Shown here in pieces: positions 52,083 to 60,756 of a stretch of 64,000 bases of DNA. Position 1 is the stretch's first letter, and each line of letters opens with the position of its first letter. The stretch comes from JAJEAD01 sp965221555 (GTDB taxonomy: Bacteria; Pseudomonadota; Gammaproteobacteria; HK1): positions 1,984,001-2,048,000 of the forward strand of contig OZ244895.1 of NCBI GenBank assembly GCA_965221555.1, given 5' to 3'. The position numbers and the translations under genes are program-made. The notes beneath the pieces were generated by a model. The model saw nothing but the letters and a program-made list of their open reading frames with translations. It was not told the DNA's origin and did not search any database.

Positions 52083-52994
52083 GCGGGCCTGGCGCCACGG
52101 AGCGAGCGCCTTCCCGGCCCGGTCCGGGTAGTCGGTGGTGATGCCGTCGACGCCGAGGCGGGCGAGCCTTCGCATCTCGTCGACATCGTTGACGGTCCAG
52201 ACCACCACTTTCAGGCCGTGGGCGCGCGCTTCGGCCAGCGCCTCATCGGTCACGTCCCGGTAGTACGGACCCCAGACTTCACCGCCCGCCGCCTTGACCA
52301 TTCGGGGAAGCGATCCACGCAACGCCCCGATATCGAGCCCGGCGGTCCAGGGTGAGCGGCGAGGCGCGCGGCGCAGGATATTGTCGAACCAGGGACGCTC
52401 GGCGCTGAGACACACGACGGCGAGGTCGGGAGCGAGCTTGCGCACCTCGAAGAGAACGCGCCAGTCGAAAGACAGCACCGCGGCGCGGTGGACCATGTCG
52501 TGCGCATGCACCGCGGCAACCACCGCGCGCGCGAGCGCGTCCGGTGGCGTCGTGTCGTCAGGGGCGAGAGGCGAGGACTTGATCTCGATCTGGAAGCATA
52601 CTCCCCGCGTCTCCGGCCTCTTCCCCAGGCAGAGCACTTCCTCGAGCGTCGGGATACGCGCGCCGTCGCAAGGGCGCTGCTCCGGGAAGCGCCGCGCGAT
52701 CTCGCCGCCCGGCGCCGCCCTCCCCACGTCGAACTCGCGCAGAGCCGCGAGGTCCAGGGTGTCGATGCGAGGCCCCGGAGACGTCAGCCAGTTACCGCTC
52801 GGGTCCCGGGTGCGTTGCGGATCGAGGGCGTGATCGTGATGCACGACGGGAACGCCGTCCCGGGTCAACACGATGTCGAGCTCCAGGGCATCGACGCCGA
52901 GCGCGATGGCGCACTCGAAGGCCGGAACCGTGTTCTCGGGCCGCAGTCCCCGGGCGCCGCGATGTCCGTGGATTTGCGTCGTCGCTTCGGACAT
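52080..52994 (-). CDS. Glycerophosphodiester phosphodiesterase
   Basis: Hydrolyses glycerophosphodiesters such as glycerophosphocholine to glycerol-3-phosphate and an alcohol, 304 aa. The catalytic GDPD motifs are HGHRGARGLRPENTVPAFE, ALELDIVLTRDGVPVVHHD and QIEIKSSPLA, and the C-terminus shows VVVWTVNDVDEMRRL. There is no signal peptide, so it is cytoplasmic. Its position next to a choline dehydrogenase-like gene suggests it could release choline from phosphodiesters (inference). Confidence 0.9.
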   Translation of the reverse strand: MSEATTQIHGHRGARGLRPENTVPAFECAIALGVDALELDIVLTRDGVPVVHHDHALDPQRTRDPSGNWLTSPGPRIDTLDLAALREFDVGRAAPGGEIARRFPEQRPCDGARIPTLEEVLCLGKRPETRGVCFQIEIKSSPLAPDDTTPPDALARAVVAAVHAHDMVHRAAVLSFDWRVLFEVRKLAPDLAVVCLSAERPWFDNILRRAPRRSPWTAGLDIGALRGSLPRMVKAAGGEVWGPYYRDVTDEALAEARAHGLKVVVWTVNDVDEMRRLARLGVDGITTDYPDRAGKALAPWRQAR

Positions 52995-53015
52995 CGGTCG
53001 CGGCCTTGCGCCGTT

Positions 53016-53191
53016 ACCCCGAGATCCCACCGATTTTCGGCCGCCAAGATGCCGTGATAGCGGGAAGCACGGACGGCAAGACGCGCAAGGCACAGCCGAC
53101 ACGAAGTCGCAAGCGTCTCGACGGAGGGAGGCATGCAACCGCGAGCATATCGGCGTCCGCGAATTGAGAAATCGGTGAGATCTTCGGGTTA
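53016..53191 (+). repeat. Composite dispersed repeat with inverted arms, copies E and F
   Basis: Left arm 53016-53056 (ACCCCGAGATCCCACCGATT) and the reverse complement of the right arm 53141-53191 (TAACCCGAAGATCTCACCGA) match over their outer 22 or so bases. Interior blocks match copy C in reverse orientation. It fills the gap between the phosphodiesterase start and the GMC stop. Confidence 0.75.
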
Positions 53192-53194
53192 CGC

Positions 53195-54820
53195 TCAGGA
53201 GGCGCCGTGATATCCCGCATTGGAAGGCGGCAGCGGCTCCCGGCCGAGGATCATGTCGGCCGCCTTGTCGCCGATCATCATGGTGGGCGCGTTGAGATTG
53301 CCGCTCACGATCGACGGAATGATCGAGCTGTCGACCACGCGCAGATTCTCCACTCCCCGTACCCGGCACTGCGGATCGACGACGGCGAGCGGATCCGTGC
53401 CCATCTTGCAGGTGCCGCAGGGGTGGTAGGCGCTCTCCGCCGATTCCCGAATCAGAGCGTCGATCGCGGCATCGTCGATCGCCGACGCCCACGGTTCCTC
53501 GGCCGCGCGCCGGAAGGGATCGAAGGCGCGCTGGGACACGACCTCGCGCGCCTGGTGGACGCAGGTGCGCAGATCGTCGAGATCGCGGGGGTCGTCGAGG
53601 AAGTTGAAATCGATGAGGGGCGCGCTGAAGGGGTCCGCGGAGGCGAGGCGCAACGTGCCGCGGCTGTGGGCGCGCAGAGTGCCGACGCACACGCAGAAGC
53701 CGCCGCGGGTGCGGCTTGGCTGCCACCCCTCCAGCAGGAGGGGAAAGAAGTGATACTGGATGTCGGGATGCGGGACCTGGGGCGAGGTGCGGGTGAAGGC
53801 GCCGACCTCGACCTGGGTCGAGGCGCAGACCCCGTCGCGGGTCAGAAACCACCGCGCGCCGACCGCCATCCTTGCGAGCGGGCCGGTGAATCGATTGCGG
53901 GTGTGACGTTTCTCCGCCCGCCATTGCAGGTGGACTTCGAGATGGTCCTGGAGGTTGCCTCCGACCCCGGGCAGATCGTGGACGACGTCGATCGCGTTGT
54001 CGCGCAAGTGGTCCGCCGGGCCTATCCCCGAGAGCATGAGCAGTTGCGGGGACTGGAAGGCGCCGGCGGCGAGGATCACTTCTCTGCTGGCGAGAACGCT
54101 TTCCCGGGCGCCGCGCGAGGCGAGCTCGACGCCCACCGACCGCTGGCCATCGAGCAGGACCCTCGTGGCCACACTGTGGGTACGCACGCTGAGATTGGCC
54201 CTCGCCTTCGCCGGAGCGAGATAGGCGTGCGCGGTGCTCGCGCGCTCGCCCCGGTCGATGTTCATGTCGAAGGGGCCGAAGCCTTCCTGCTGGAAACCGT
54301 TCACGTCCCGCGTCACGGGATATCCCGCCTGGGCGCCGGCCTCGACAAAGGCGCGGTTGATCGGGTCGACGATTCCGTAACACACAGTGGCCAGGGGGCC
54401 GTGTGCCCCGCGCCACGCGTCTTCGCCCCGGCTGTGGCGCTCGGCGCGCTTGAAGTAGGGCAGCACTTCCGCGTAGGACCAGCCGGGGGCGCCTTCCTTG
54501 GCCCAGCGCTCGTAGTCGCGGGCGTGGCCGCGGATGTAGGCCATGCCGTTGATCGCGGACGAGCCGCCGAGCCCCTTGCCGCGCGGCTGATAGATGCGGC
54601 GACCGGCCAGGTTCCTCTGCGCCTGCGAGTGGTAGCGCCAGTTCCAGGGGCCGCCCTCGAAGTTCGTGCCAAGCGCGGCCGGCATGCGGATCGACCAGTG
54701 ATCCGTCCTGCCGCCCGCCTCGATCAGCAGCACCCGCAGATCGGGGTCCTCGCTGAGGCGCGCCGCCAATACTCCGCCGGCGGATCCGGCGCCGACGATG
54801 ATGTAGTCGAACTCCGTCAT
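53195..54820 (-). CDS. GMC family oxidoreductase, choline dehydrogenase-like
   Basis: 541 aa FAD enzyme. N-terminal EFDYIIVGAGSAGGVLAARL, GMC signature 1 in GRRIYQPRGKGLGGSSAING, the C-terminal YHPCGTCKMGTDPLAVVDP and VVDSSIIPSIVSGNLNAPTM with the catalytic His/Asn pair. The pattern is close to BetA, which oxidises choline to betaine aldehyde, but other alcohols are possible and no betaine aldehyde dehydrogenase is in the window. The ATG at 54820 starts directly at the fold. Confidence 0.85.
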   Translation of the reverse strand: MTEFDYIIVGAGSAGGVLAARLSEDPDLRVLLIEAGGRTDHWSIRMPAALGTNFEGGPWNWRYHSQAQRNLAGRRIYQPRGKGLGGSSAINGMAYIRGHARDYERWAKEGAPGWSYAEVLPYFKRAERHSRGEDAWRGAHGPLATVCYGIVDPINRAFVEAGAQAGYPVTRDVNGFQQEGFGPFDMNIDRGERASTAHAYLAPAKARANLSVRTHSVATRVLLDGQRSVGVELASRGARESVLASREVILAAGAFQSPQLLMLSGIGPADHLRDNAIDVVHDLPGVGGNLQDHLEVHLQWRAEKRHTRNRFTGPLARMAVGARWFLTRDGVCASTQVEVGAFTRTSPQVPHPDIQYHFFPLLLEGWQPSRTRGGFCVCVGTLRAHSRGTLRLASADPFSAPLIDFNFLDDPRDLDDLRTCVHQAREVVSQRAFDPFRRAAEEPWASAIDDAAIDALIRESAESAYHPCGTCKMGTDPLAVVDPQCRVRGVENLRVVDSSIIPSIVSGNLNAPTMMIGDKAADMILGREPLPPSNAGYHGAS

Positions 54821-55182
54821 GGCGGTGAGACTCAAGCCCGCTTTTCCCCCCTCCGAGGCCCATTGTAGTTGTCCCTGCCGGCGTTCCTCGTCGCCCGTCG
54901 CAGAGCCCCGGTGGCGCACGCAACGAGTCGGCCGACTCTCCTCTCTGGCCCGCATGATTCACCCATAGGCGGTTGCGGACGCGCATCTGCCGGCATGGAC
55001 GGTGTCGAACGCGAGTCAGGGTACCAGTCACTACGGTCGAAATACGTCTGCGCAGCCTGACTCGTGAACGCCCTTGCCCCGGCCCGCGGGAAGTGGTCCG
55101 GTCGGCGCCGGCGCGAGCCCGTGCAGTCATCGGCGTCAAGGGGTAGGCTTCGCCCTTCCAGACTGGAAAGGACGCGGATGCC
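54821..55182. other. Divergent region between the GMC enzyme and the class IV aminotransferase
   Basis: 362 bp with no credible gene. It holds a 9-base inverted repeat with a 35-base spacer at 55012-55064. No promoter hexamers stand out. Confidence 0.4.
55012..55064. promoter_or_regulatory. Spaced inverted repeat, candidate operator
   Basis: CGAGTCAGG (55012-55020) is the perfect complement of CCTGACTCG (55056-55064). The half-site spacing of about four helical turns fits looping or two dimers of a regulator such as the nearby GlxA-like protein. Confidence 0.4.
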
Positions 55183-56115
55183 ATGGCGCAAGCGGCACAC
55201 GACATTACGCCGGTCGCCGGCTTTTCCGATGGCGCGGCTTTCGTGGACGGTGAGTTCGTCCCGGTCTCCCAGGCGCAGGTCTCGGTGATGGACTGGGGTT
55301 TCAGCCGCTCCGACGTGACTTACGACGTGGTGCACGTGTGGAAGGGCAGCTTCTTCCGCCTCGAGGATCACCTGGACCGGTTTGCGGCGTCCTGCGCGGC
55401 GCTTCGCCTCGACCCGGGCCTGGACCGCGAGCGCTTGCGCGAAGCGCTCATCCATATCGTGCGGCTGAGCGGTCTGCGCGATGCCTATGTCGACATGATC
55501 TGTACCCGGGGCCGGCCCCTCCCCGGGTCGCGAGATCCCCGCACCTGCCGAAACCGGCTCATCCTCTACGCGGTGCCCTTCATGTGGGTGCTGTCGCCCG
55601 AAGTCCAGGAACGCGGCGCCCGCCTCCTCATCTCGGACGTGCCGCGGATCTCCCCCCATTCGGTCGACCCGACGGTCAAGAACTTCCACTGGGGTGACTT
55701 GACGAGAGGGCTCTTCCAGGCGGTGGAGCAGGGCGCCGACACCGCGGTGCTCGTCGACCCCGACGGATACGTGTCCGAGGGACCCGGCTTCAACGTCTAC
55801 TGCGTTAACGACGGATGCGTCGTCTCGCCCGGCGGCACGGTGCTCGAAGGCATCACCCGGCGTTCGGTGCGCGAGCTCTGCGAGGAGCTCGCCGTACCCT
55901 TCGAGCTCGGCCGAGTCACTCCCGAGGAGCTGCGCGACGCGGACGAGGTATTCCTCTCCAGCACCGCGGGCGGCGTCATGCCCGTGGTGCGGGTCGATGA
56001 TCGGATCATGGGCAATGGTCGGCCCGGTCCCCTCTCGGAGCGCCTGAAGAGCCTCTACTGGCGCAAGCACGAGGAAGGCTGGCACGCCACCCCCGTGGAC
56101 TACGACCTGGTCTGA
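55183..56115 (+). CDS. Class IV aminotransferase (D-amino acid/branched-chain aminotransferase-like)
   Basis: PLP enzyme of fold type IV, 310 aa. VMDWGFSRSDVTYDVVHVWKG at the N-terminus, the PLP lysine in DPTVKNFHWGDLTRGLF, the conserved glutamate in VSEGPGFNVYCV, and the phosphate-binding LEGITRRSV. It could act on D-amino acids, branched-chain amino acids or (R)-amines. It is divergent from the GMC gene and convergent with the liv-type operon. Confidence 0.85.
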   Translation: MAQAAHDITPVAGFSDGAAFVDGEFVPVSQAQVSVMDWGFSRSDVTYDVVHVWKGSFFRLEDHLDRFAASCAALRLDPGLDRERLREALIHIVRLSGLRDAYVDMICTRGRPLPGSRDPRTCRNRLILYAVPFMWVLSPEVQERGARLLISDVPRISPHSVDPTVKNFHWGDLTRGLFQAVEQGADTAVLVDPDGYVSEGPGFNVYCVNDGCVVSPGGTVLEGITRRSVRELCEELAVPFELGRVTPEELRDADEVFLSSTAGGVMPVVRVDDRIMGNGRPGPLSERLKSLYWRKHEEGWHATPVDYDLV

Positions 56116-56169
56116 GGCGCGGCGCGGCGACTTCAGGTCTCTTCGCCAGGCACGTCGAGCGCCTTCGGA

Positions 56170-56886
56170 TCACACTCCGAGCCAGGTGGCGCTCACCTCG
56201 GGGCTCGCTTCGAGCGCGGCGGGACTTCCCTCCCATCGTACCCGGCCCTTGCCGAGCACGTAGATGCGTTCCGAGAGATCGATCGCGAAGGGGTAGTTCT
56301 GCTCGACCAGGAGCATCGTCAGTCCCGCCGCCTTGAGGGAATGGACGGTACGGGCGATGTTCTCGACGACCAGCGGCGCGAGCCCCTCGGTGGGCTCGTC
56401 GAGAAGAAGCAGGCGCGGAGACTGAGTCAGCGCCCGCGCGATGGCGAGCATCTGCTGCTCGCCGCCGCTCAGATCGCTGCCCCGGTGGTGGCGGCGCTCG
56501 GCGAGGACCGGGAACTGCTCGTAGATGGCCTCGTTCGAAGGAGGGCCGCTCGCCGCGCTCCGGCGCGGTGCGAGGGAGAGGTGTTCTTCCACCGTGAGCG
56601 AGGCGAAGATGCCGCGGTCCTCGGGCACGTAAGCGATGCCCCGGCGTGCGATTCGGTGAGGGGCGAGGTGGTGGATAGCCTCGTCGTCGAAGTGGATGGC
56701 GCCGCGCGCGGGCGGCACGATGCCCATGATCGCCTTGAGCGCGGTGGACTTGCCGGCCCCGTTGCGCCCGAGAAGGGAGACCACGCTCGCGCTCGTCACC
56801 GCGAGCGAGAGGCTCTGCAGGACATGGCTGCGGGCGTAGAAGGCATCGAGCGCCTCGATCCGCAGCAGGGGATGGCCCGCCGTCAC
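56170..56886 (-). CDS. Branched-chain/amide-type ABC transporter ATP-binding protein LivF-like
   Basis: 238 aa ATPase: Walker A GRNGAGKSTALKAIMG, signature LSGGEQQMLAIARALT, Walker B LLLLDEPTEGLAPLV and VEQNYPFAIDL. It is the last gene of the operon and overlaps livG by four bases (ATGA). Substrates of this family are hydrophobic amino acids, amides or aromatic compounds. Confidence 0.9.
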   Translation of the reverse strand: MTAGHPLLRIEALDAFYARSHVLQSLSLAVTSASVVSLLGRNGAGKSTALKAIMGIVPPARGAIHFDDEAIHHLAPHRIARRGIAYVPEDRGIFASLTVEEHLSLAPRRSAASGPPSNEAIYEQFPVLAERRHHRGSDLSGGEQQMLAIARALTQSPRLLLLDEPTEGLAPLVVENIARTVHSLKAAGLTMLLVEQNYPFAIDLSERIYVLGKGRVRWEGSPAALEASPEVSATWLGV

Positions 56887-57632
56887 CGGGCGGCCCCCAG
56901 GTAGCGCCGGCGCACTTCGTCGGAATCGCGCACTTCGGACGGAGTGCCTTCGAGGAGCACCCTTCCGTAGTCGAGTACGGTGATGCGCTCGGCGAGCCCG
57001 AAGACCACATCCATGTCGTGTTCGATGATGAGCAGCGTCAGAGTATCGGGCAGGGAGAAGAGCAGATCGAGGATGCCGGAGGTCTCCCGCGGGCTCATGC
57101 CCGCCGTCGGTTCGTCGAGGAGCAGGAGCAGGGGCTCGCGCACGAGCGCGAGACCGATCTCCAGCTGGCGCTGGGTGCCGTAGGCGAGAGTGGCGACCCG
57201 CTGGCGGAGGTGGTCGGCGAGCCCCAGGCGTTCGGCGTGTCCGTCGGCCTCTTCGCGCAAGGCGGTGAAGCTTGCCGCAGGCCGCCAGAACACGTGGCCG
57301 ACGCCGCGCTTCAGTGCGCAGGCCAGCGCCAGGTTCTCGCGGACCGTCATGCCCGGGAAGAGGTTATTGCGCTGGAAGCTGCGCGCCACTCCCGCCCGCG
57401 CCCGGGCGTCCGGTGATACGCCGTGCAAGCTGCATCCGCGGAGGAGGATCTCTCCCGCGTCGGCTTGCGTCTCGCCCGTGATGAGATCGAAGAGGGTGGT
57501 CTTGCCGGCGCCGTTCGGACCGATGAGCCCGTGCCGCCGGCCCGCGGGCAGGCAGAGCGAAACGCCGTCGGTGACCCGCAGCGACCCGAAGGACTTGTGC
57601 AGGTCCCGTGCGAGAAACACCGCCTCGCTCAT
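56883..57632 (-). CDS. Branched-chain/amide-type ABC transporter ATP-binding protein LivG-like
   Basis: 249 aa ATPase with Walker A GPNGAGKTTLFDLITGE, the family RSFQRNNLFPGMTVREN, a degenerate signature LAYGTQRQLEIGLAL and LLLLLDEPTAGMSPRET. The ATG at 57632 overlaps the livM stop by four bases. Confidence 0.9.
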   Translation of the reverse strand: MSEAVFLARDLHKSFGSLRVTDGVSLCLPAGRRHGLIGPNGAGKTTLFDLITGETQADAGEILLRGCSLHGVSPDARARAGVARSFQRNNLFPGMTVRENLALACALKRGVGHVFWRPAASFTALREEADGHAERLGLADHLRQRVATLAYGTQRQLEIGLALVREPLLLLLDEPTAGMSPRETSGILDLLFSLPDTLTLLIIEHDMDVVFGLAERITVLDYGRVLLEGTPSEVRDSDEVRRRYLGAAR

Positions 57633-58642
57633 GCCGAATCGCCCTTGCGGCCGCGCCGCGCCGACCGGGTGCGCTCCACGATCCACGACAGGCGCCCGTA
57701 GAGCCCGTCCCGGGCCAGCACTACGACGGCGATGAAGAAGAGCCCCATCACGAGCTGCCAGTGGGACGCGATGTGTTCGGGCAAGTACAGGCTTTGCCAG
57801 AATGAGCCGTCGCTCAGTTGATCGCGCAGCATCACGAACACCGCGGCTCCGCCCGCGACCCCGATCAGGCTGCCGCTGCCCCCCAGGATGACGATGATCA
57901 GGGCTTCGCCGGAGAGGGTCCAGAACGCCAGATCGGGCGATACGAATCCGGTGTGCTGCGCCATGAGGGCGCCGGCGAGTCCGGCCACCGCGCCCGCCAC
58001 GCCGAATGTGGCCAGCTTGTAGCGGCGTACCGGGCAGCCGAGCGCGGCGAGGCGGCCCTCGTTCTGGTGGATGGCGGTGAGCATGGCCCCGAAGGGAGAG
58101 CGCACCAGGAGCAGCAGGGCGAGATAGACCGCCACCGCGAGCATCACCATGAGCGCCGAGAACACCGCCGGATCCCCGCTTTCCAGGCCGAAAAGTGAGA
58201 GATCGAAGCGAGGGGTGCCCGCCATCCCGTTGTCTCCTCCGAAGGCCCGGGACTTGAAGAAGAATGCGTGGAACATCTGCCCGATCGCGAGCGTGATCAT
58301 GATGAAGAAGACGCCGCCGAGGCGTACCGCGAAGAGGCCGACGCCGAGTGCGCACCCCCCCGCGACCGCCACCGAGAGCGCGAGCGCGGCCAGGGGCGGC
58401 CAACCCCAGAAGACGGTGGCGGCGGCGCTCGCGTAGGCGCCGAGCGCCAGAAAGCCGGCGTGACCCAGCGATACCATTCCCGCAACTCCCACGAGCAGGT
58501 CGAGGCTCATCGCGAAGATCGCGAGGATCGCTATCTCCGCGAGCAGCTCCTTGCCGAAGTAGCCGGTCCCGAACCACGCGGCGACCGCGAGGGCCACGAG
58601 CAGGCCGGCGACCGGAAGCTGGAGGGGGTCGGGCTCGCGCAT
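57629..58642 (-). CDS. Branched-chain/amide-type ABC transporter permease LivM-like
   Basis: 337 aa inner-membrane permease with about ten helices. Typical LivM motifs: MSLDLLVGVAGMVSLGHAGF, SPFGAMLTAIHQNEGRLAAL and ILGGSGSLIGVAGGAAVFV. The ATG overlaps the livH stop by one base. Confidence 0.9.
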   Translation of the reverse strand: MREPDPLQLPVAGLLVALAVAAWFGTGYFGKELLAEIAILAIFAMSLDLLVGVAGMVSLGHAGFLALGAYASAAATVFWGWPPLAALALSVAVAGGCALGVGLFAVRLGGVFFIMITLAIGQMFHAFFFKSRAFGGDNGMAGTPRFDLSLFGLESGDPAVFSALMVMLAVAVYLALLLLVRSPFGAMLTAIHQNEGRLAALGCPVRRYKLATFGVAGAVAGLAGALMAQHTGFVSPDLAFWTLSGEALIIVILGGSGSLIGVAGGAAVFVMLRDQLSDGSFWQSLYLPEHIASHWQLVMGLFFIAVVVLARDGLYGRLSWIVERTRSARRGRKGDSA

Positions 58643-59520
58643 CAGCGCCCGCTGCGCACCGGGACCAGGCCTGCCGGTTTGCAGATCAGAATGAACGCCA
58701 TCAGAGCGTAGATGGTGACCCGCGCGAGCTCCGGCGCCAGCACCTGTCCGTAGGTGTCCGCGATTCCGATGATGAGCGAACCGAGCCCCGCTCCCTTGAG
58801 GCTGCCGGGGCCGCCGAGCACCACGACGATGAGGGCGAGGATGAGCACCGACATGTCCATTCCGGGAAAGACCGAGAAGACCGGGGCCGCGACCACTCCC
58901 GCGAGCCCGGCGAGCCCGCAACCCAGGCAGAACACGAGGAAGAAGACCAGACCGATATCGATTCCGAGCGCCGACACCATGGTGCGGTTGTCGACGCCCG
59001 CGCGCACGATGGCGCCGAGACGGGTGCGCTCGAGCCCCAGATGGAGAAGGAGAAAGACCGCCAACCCGAGCGCGATGATGAAGAGGCGATAGGTCGGATA
59101 CACCTGACCGAGCACGGTGCTGCTTCCCGCGAGCAGGTCGGGCACGTCGATGGTGTGCGGGAATGGTCCCCAGAAGATCATCACGGATTCCATCCCGACG
59201 AAGATGAGCCCGAAGGTCACCAGGACCTGCTTCATCGGATCCGCGCGCTGCATGTGACGCAGGAGGATGAGGTAGAGAAGTCCGCCGAGCAGGGCGACGC
59301 CCAGGGGGGCGACGAACAGGGCGAGCCAGAAGGAGTCGAAAGAGCCCGCCACGCTCAATGCGAAGTAGGCGCCGAGCATGAACAGGGTGCCGTGGGCGAG
59401 GTTGATGAAGTTCATCAACCCGAACACGACCGAGAGCCCGACCGAGAGCAGGAAGAGCAGGGCGGAGAGCTGCAGCCCGTTCAGGGTCTGCGCGATGAGG
59501 AATCCGGGATCGAGCAGCAC
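58642..59520 (-). CDS. Branched-chain/amide-type ABC transporter permease LivH-like
   Basis: 292 aa permease with about eight helices. Motifs: SVVFGLMNFINLAHGTLFML, TRLGAIVRAGVDNRTMVSAL and VVLGGPGSLKGAGLGSLIIG. The start is GTG at 59520, 57 bp after the binding-protein gene. Confidence 0.9.
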   Translation of the reverse strand: MLLDPGFLIAQTLNGLQLSALLFLLSVGLSVVFGLMNFINLAHGTLFMLGAYFALSVAGSFDSFWLALFVAPLGVALLGGLLYLILLRHMQRADPMKQVLVTFGLIFVGMESVMIFWGPFPHTIDVPDLLAGSSTVLGQVYPTYRLFIIALGLAVFLLLHLGLERTRLGAIVRAGVDNRTMVSALGIDIGLVFFLVFCLGCGLAGLAGVVAAPVFSVFPGMDMSVLILALIVVVLGGPGSLKGAGLGSLIIGIADTYGQVLAPELARVTIYALMAFILICKPAGLVPVRSGR

Positions 59521-59577
59521 GGCGGGGCGCAGTCCTCGCGGGTCACTCGGAACCGGCCCGCCCGGTTCAAAACCCTT

Positions 59578-60756
59578 CTACAAGCTGCAGCCGTTGGGTG
59601 GATCCTGAACGTTGGGGATGACGTCCCGCACCTCTGCCGCGACGCGGTCACCCTGCGCCTGCACTTCGAAGACATAGATGTTCTGGATGACGTTGTGGGT
59701 CGCGGGATCGATGCGGAAGGGACCCCGCGGGCCGTCGAAGCGCACTTCGCGCATCGCCGCGACGAGGGCGGCGCGGTCTTCGGTCGCGCCGCCCGTCGCC
59801 TTCAGCGCTTCCACGATGAGGCGCGCGCTGTCGTACGCGGCCACTCCGAACTCCGAGCCGTTGCGCCCGTGCGCGGCCCGGAACTTCTCCTGGAAAACCA
59901 CGTTCTCAGGCGTGTCGATCGACGGCACGTAGTTCAGGATCCCGAGCGTGCCTTCGGCGTCCATCCCTTGCCTGTCTATGTAGAGGGCGGAGTTCAGCCA
60001 GCCCGCGCCGGCCAGCGTGATCTGGCCCTTGAGGCCGAAGGCGGCCCACTCCTTGACGAACTTGATCGCGGGGCCGCCGGCGAAGAACACGAAGGCCGCG
60101 TCGGGCCTGGCCGCCTTCACTTTTGCGAAGTAGGGACCGAAGTCCTTGGTCTCTCCCAGGGGCGGATACTCCTCTCCGGCGATGTTGCCTCCCGCGGCCA
60201 CGTATCCCTCCCGGAATGCGTCCATCATCTGATGCCCGGCCACGTAGTCGAAGGCCATGAGAAACACGTTTGCGTAGCCCTGGGCCGCCATCCACGGCCC
60301 CATCTCGCGAACGATCTGGGAGTTCGAGAATGACGTGCGCAGGATCCAGGGGCTGCATTTCTCGCCGGTCAGGGAGTTGTTGCCCGCGTTGGAAATGATG
60401 AGCGGCACCTGCGCGTCGTGGGCAGCGTCGTGCACCGCTCCCGCCACCGCGGACGAGATGATGCCGACCACGATGTCGACTTCGTCCTTGAACACCAGCT
60501 TCTTGAACTGGGTCAGGCCGGTGTTCGGCTTCGATTCGGTGTCGGCCGGGATCAGCTCGATCGGGCGTCCCGCCACCTCGCGGCCGAAGTCGTCAAAGCC
60601 CATCTGTAGGGCGAGAGTCTGGTCCGCGCCGAGTCCGGCAAAGACGCCGGAGGAAGGCAGGAGTACGCCGATCTTGATCGGGTCCGCGGCGAAGGCCGGG
60701 AGGCTGAAGGCGAGCACTGCCAGCGCCGCGGCCAGGGTGGAGTTTTCCCTCGTCAT
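59578..60756 (-). CDS. Branched-chain/amide-type ABC transporter substrate-binding protein LivK-like
   Basis: 392 aa periplasmic binding protein with a signal peptide ending LPAFAADPI. Family motifs include IKIGVLLPSSGVFAGLGAD, DVIVGIISSAVAGAVHDAA-like VDIVVGIISSAVAG, and a C-terminal AYDSARLIVEALKATGG. GAGGAA lies nine bases before the ATG. Its ligand may be an amino acid, amide, urea or aromatic acid. Confidence 0.9.
   Translation of the reverse strand: MTRENSTLAAALAVLAFSLPAFAADPIKIGVLLPSSGVFAGLGADQTLALQMGFDDFGREVAGRPIELIPADTESKPNTGLTQFKKLVFKDEVDIVVGIISSAVAGAVHDAAHDAQVPLIISNAGNNSLTGEKCSPWILRTSFSNSQIVREMGPWMAAQGYANVFLMAFDYVAGHQMMDAFREGYVAAGGNIAGEEYPPLGETKDFGPYFAKVKAARPDAAFVFFAGGPAIKFVKEWAAFGLKGQITLAGAGWLNSALYIDRQGMDAEGTLGILNYVPSIDTPENVVFQEKFRAAHGRNGSEFGVAAYDSARLIVEALKATGGATEDRAALVAAMREVRFDGPRGPFRIDPATHNVIQNIYVFEVQAQGDRVAAEVRDVIPNVQDPPNGCSL

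Noticed and set aside
52080..55205. Possible fusion of an oxidoreductase-like region with the glycerophosphodiesterase
   Set aside because: Only the last 304 codons are GDPD. The upstream part is out of frame with the GMC gene and contains the repeat at 53016-53191; an ATG at 52994 starts the real gene.
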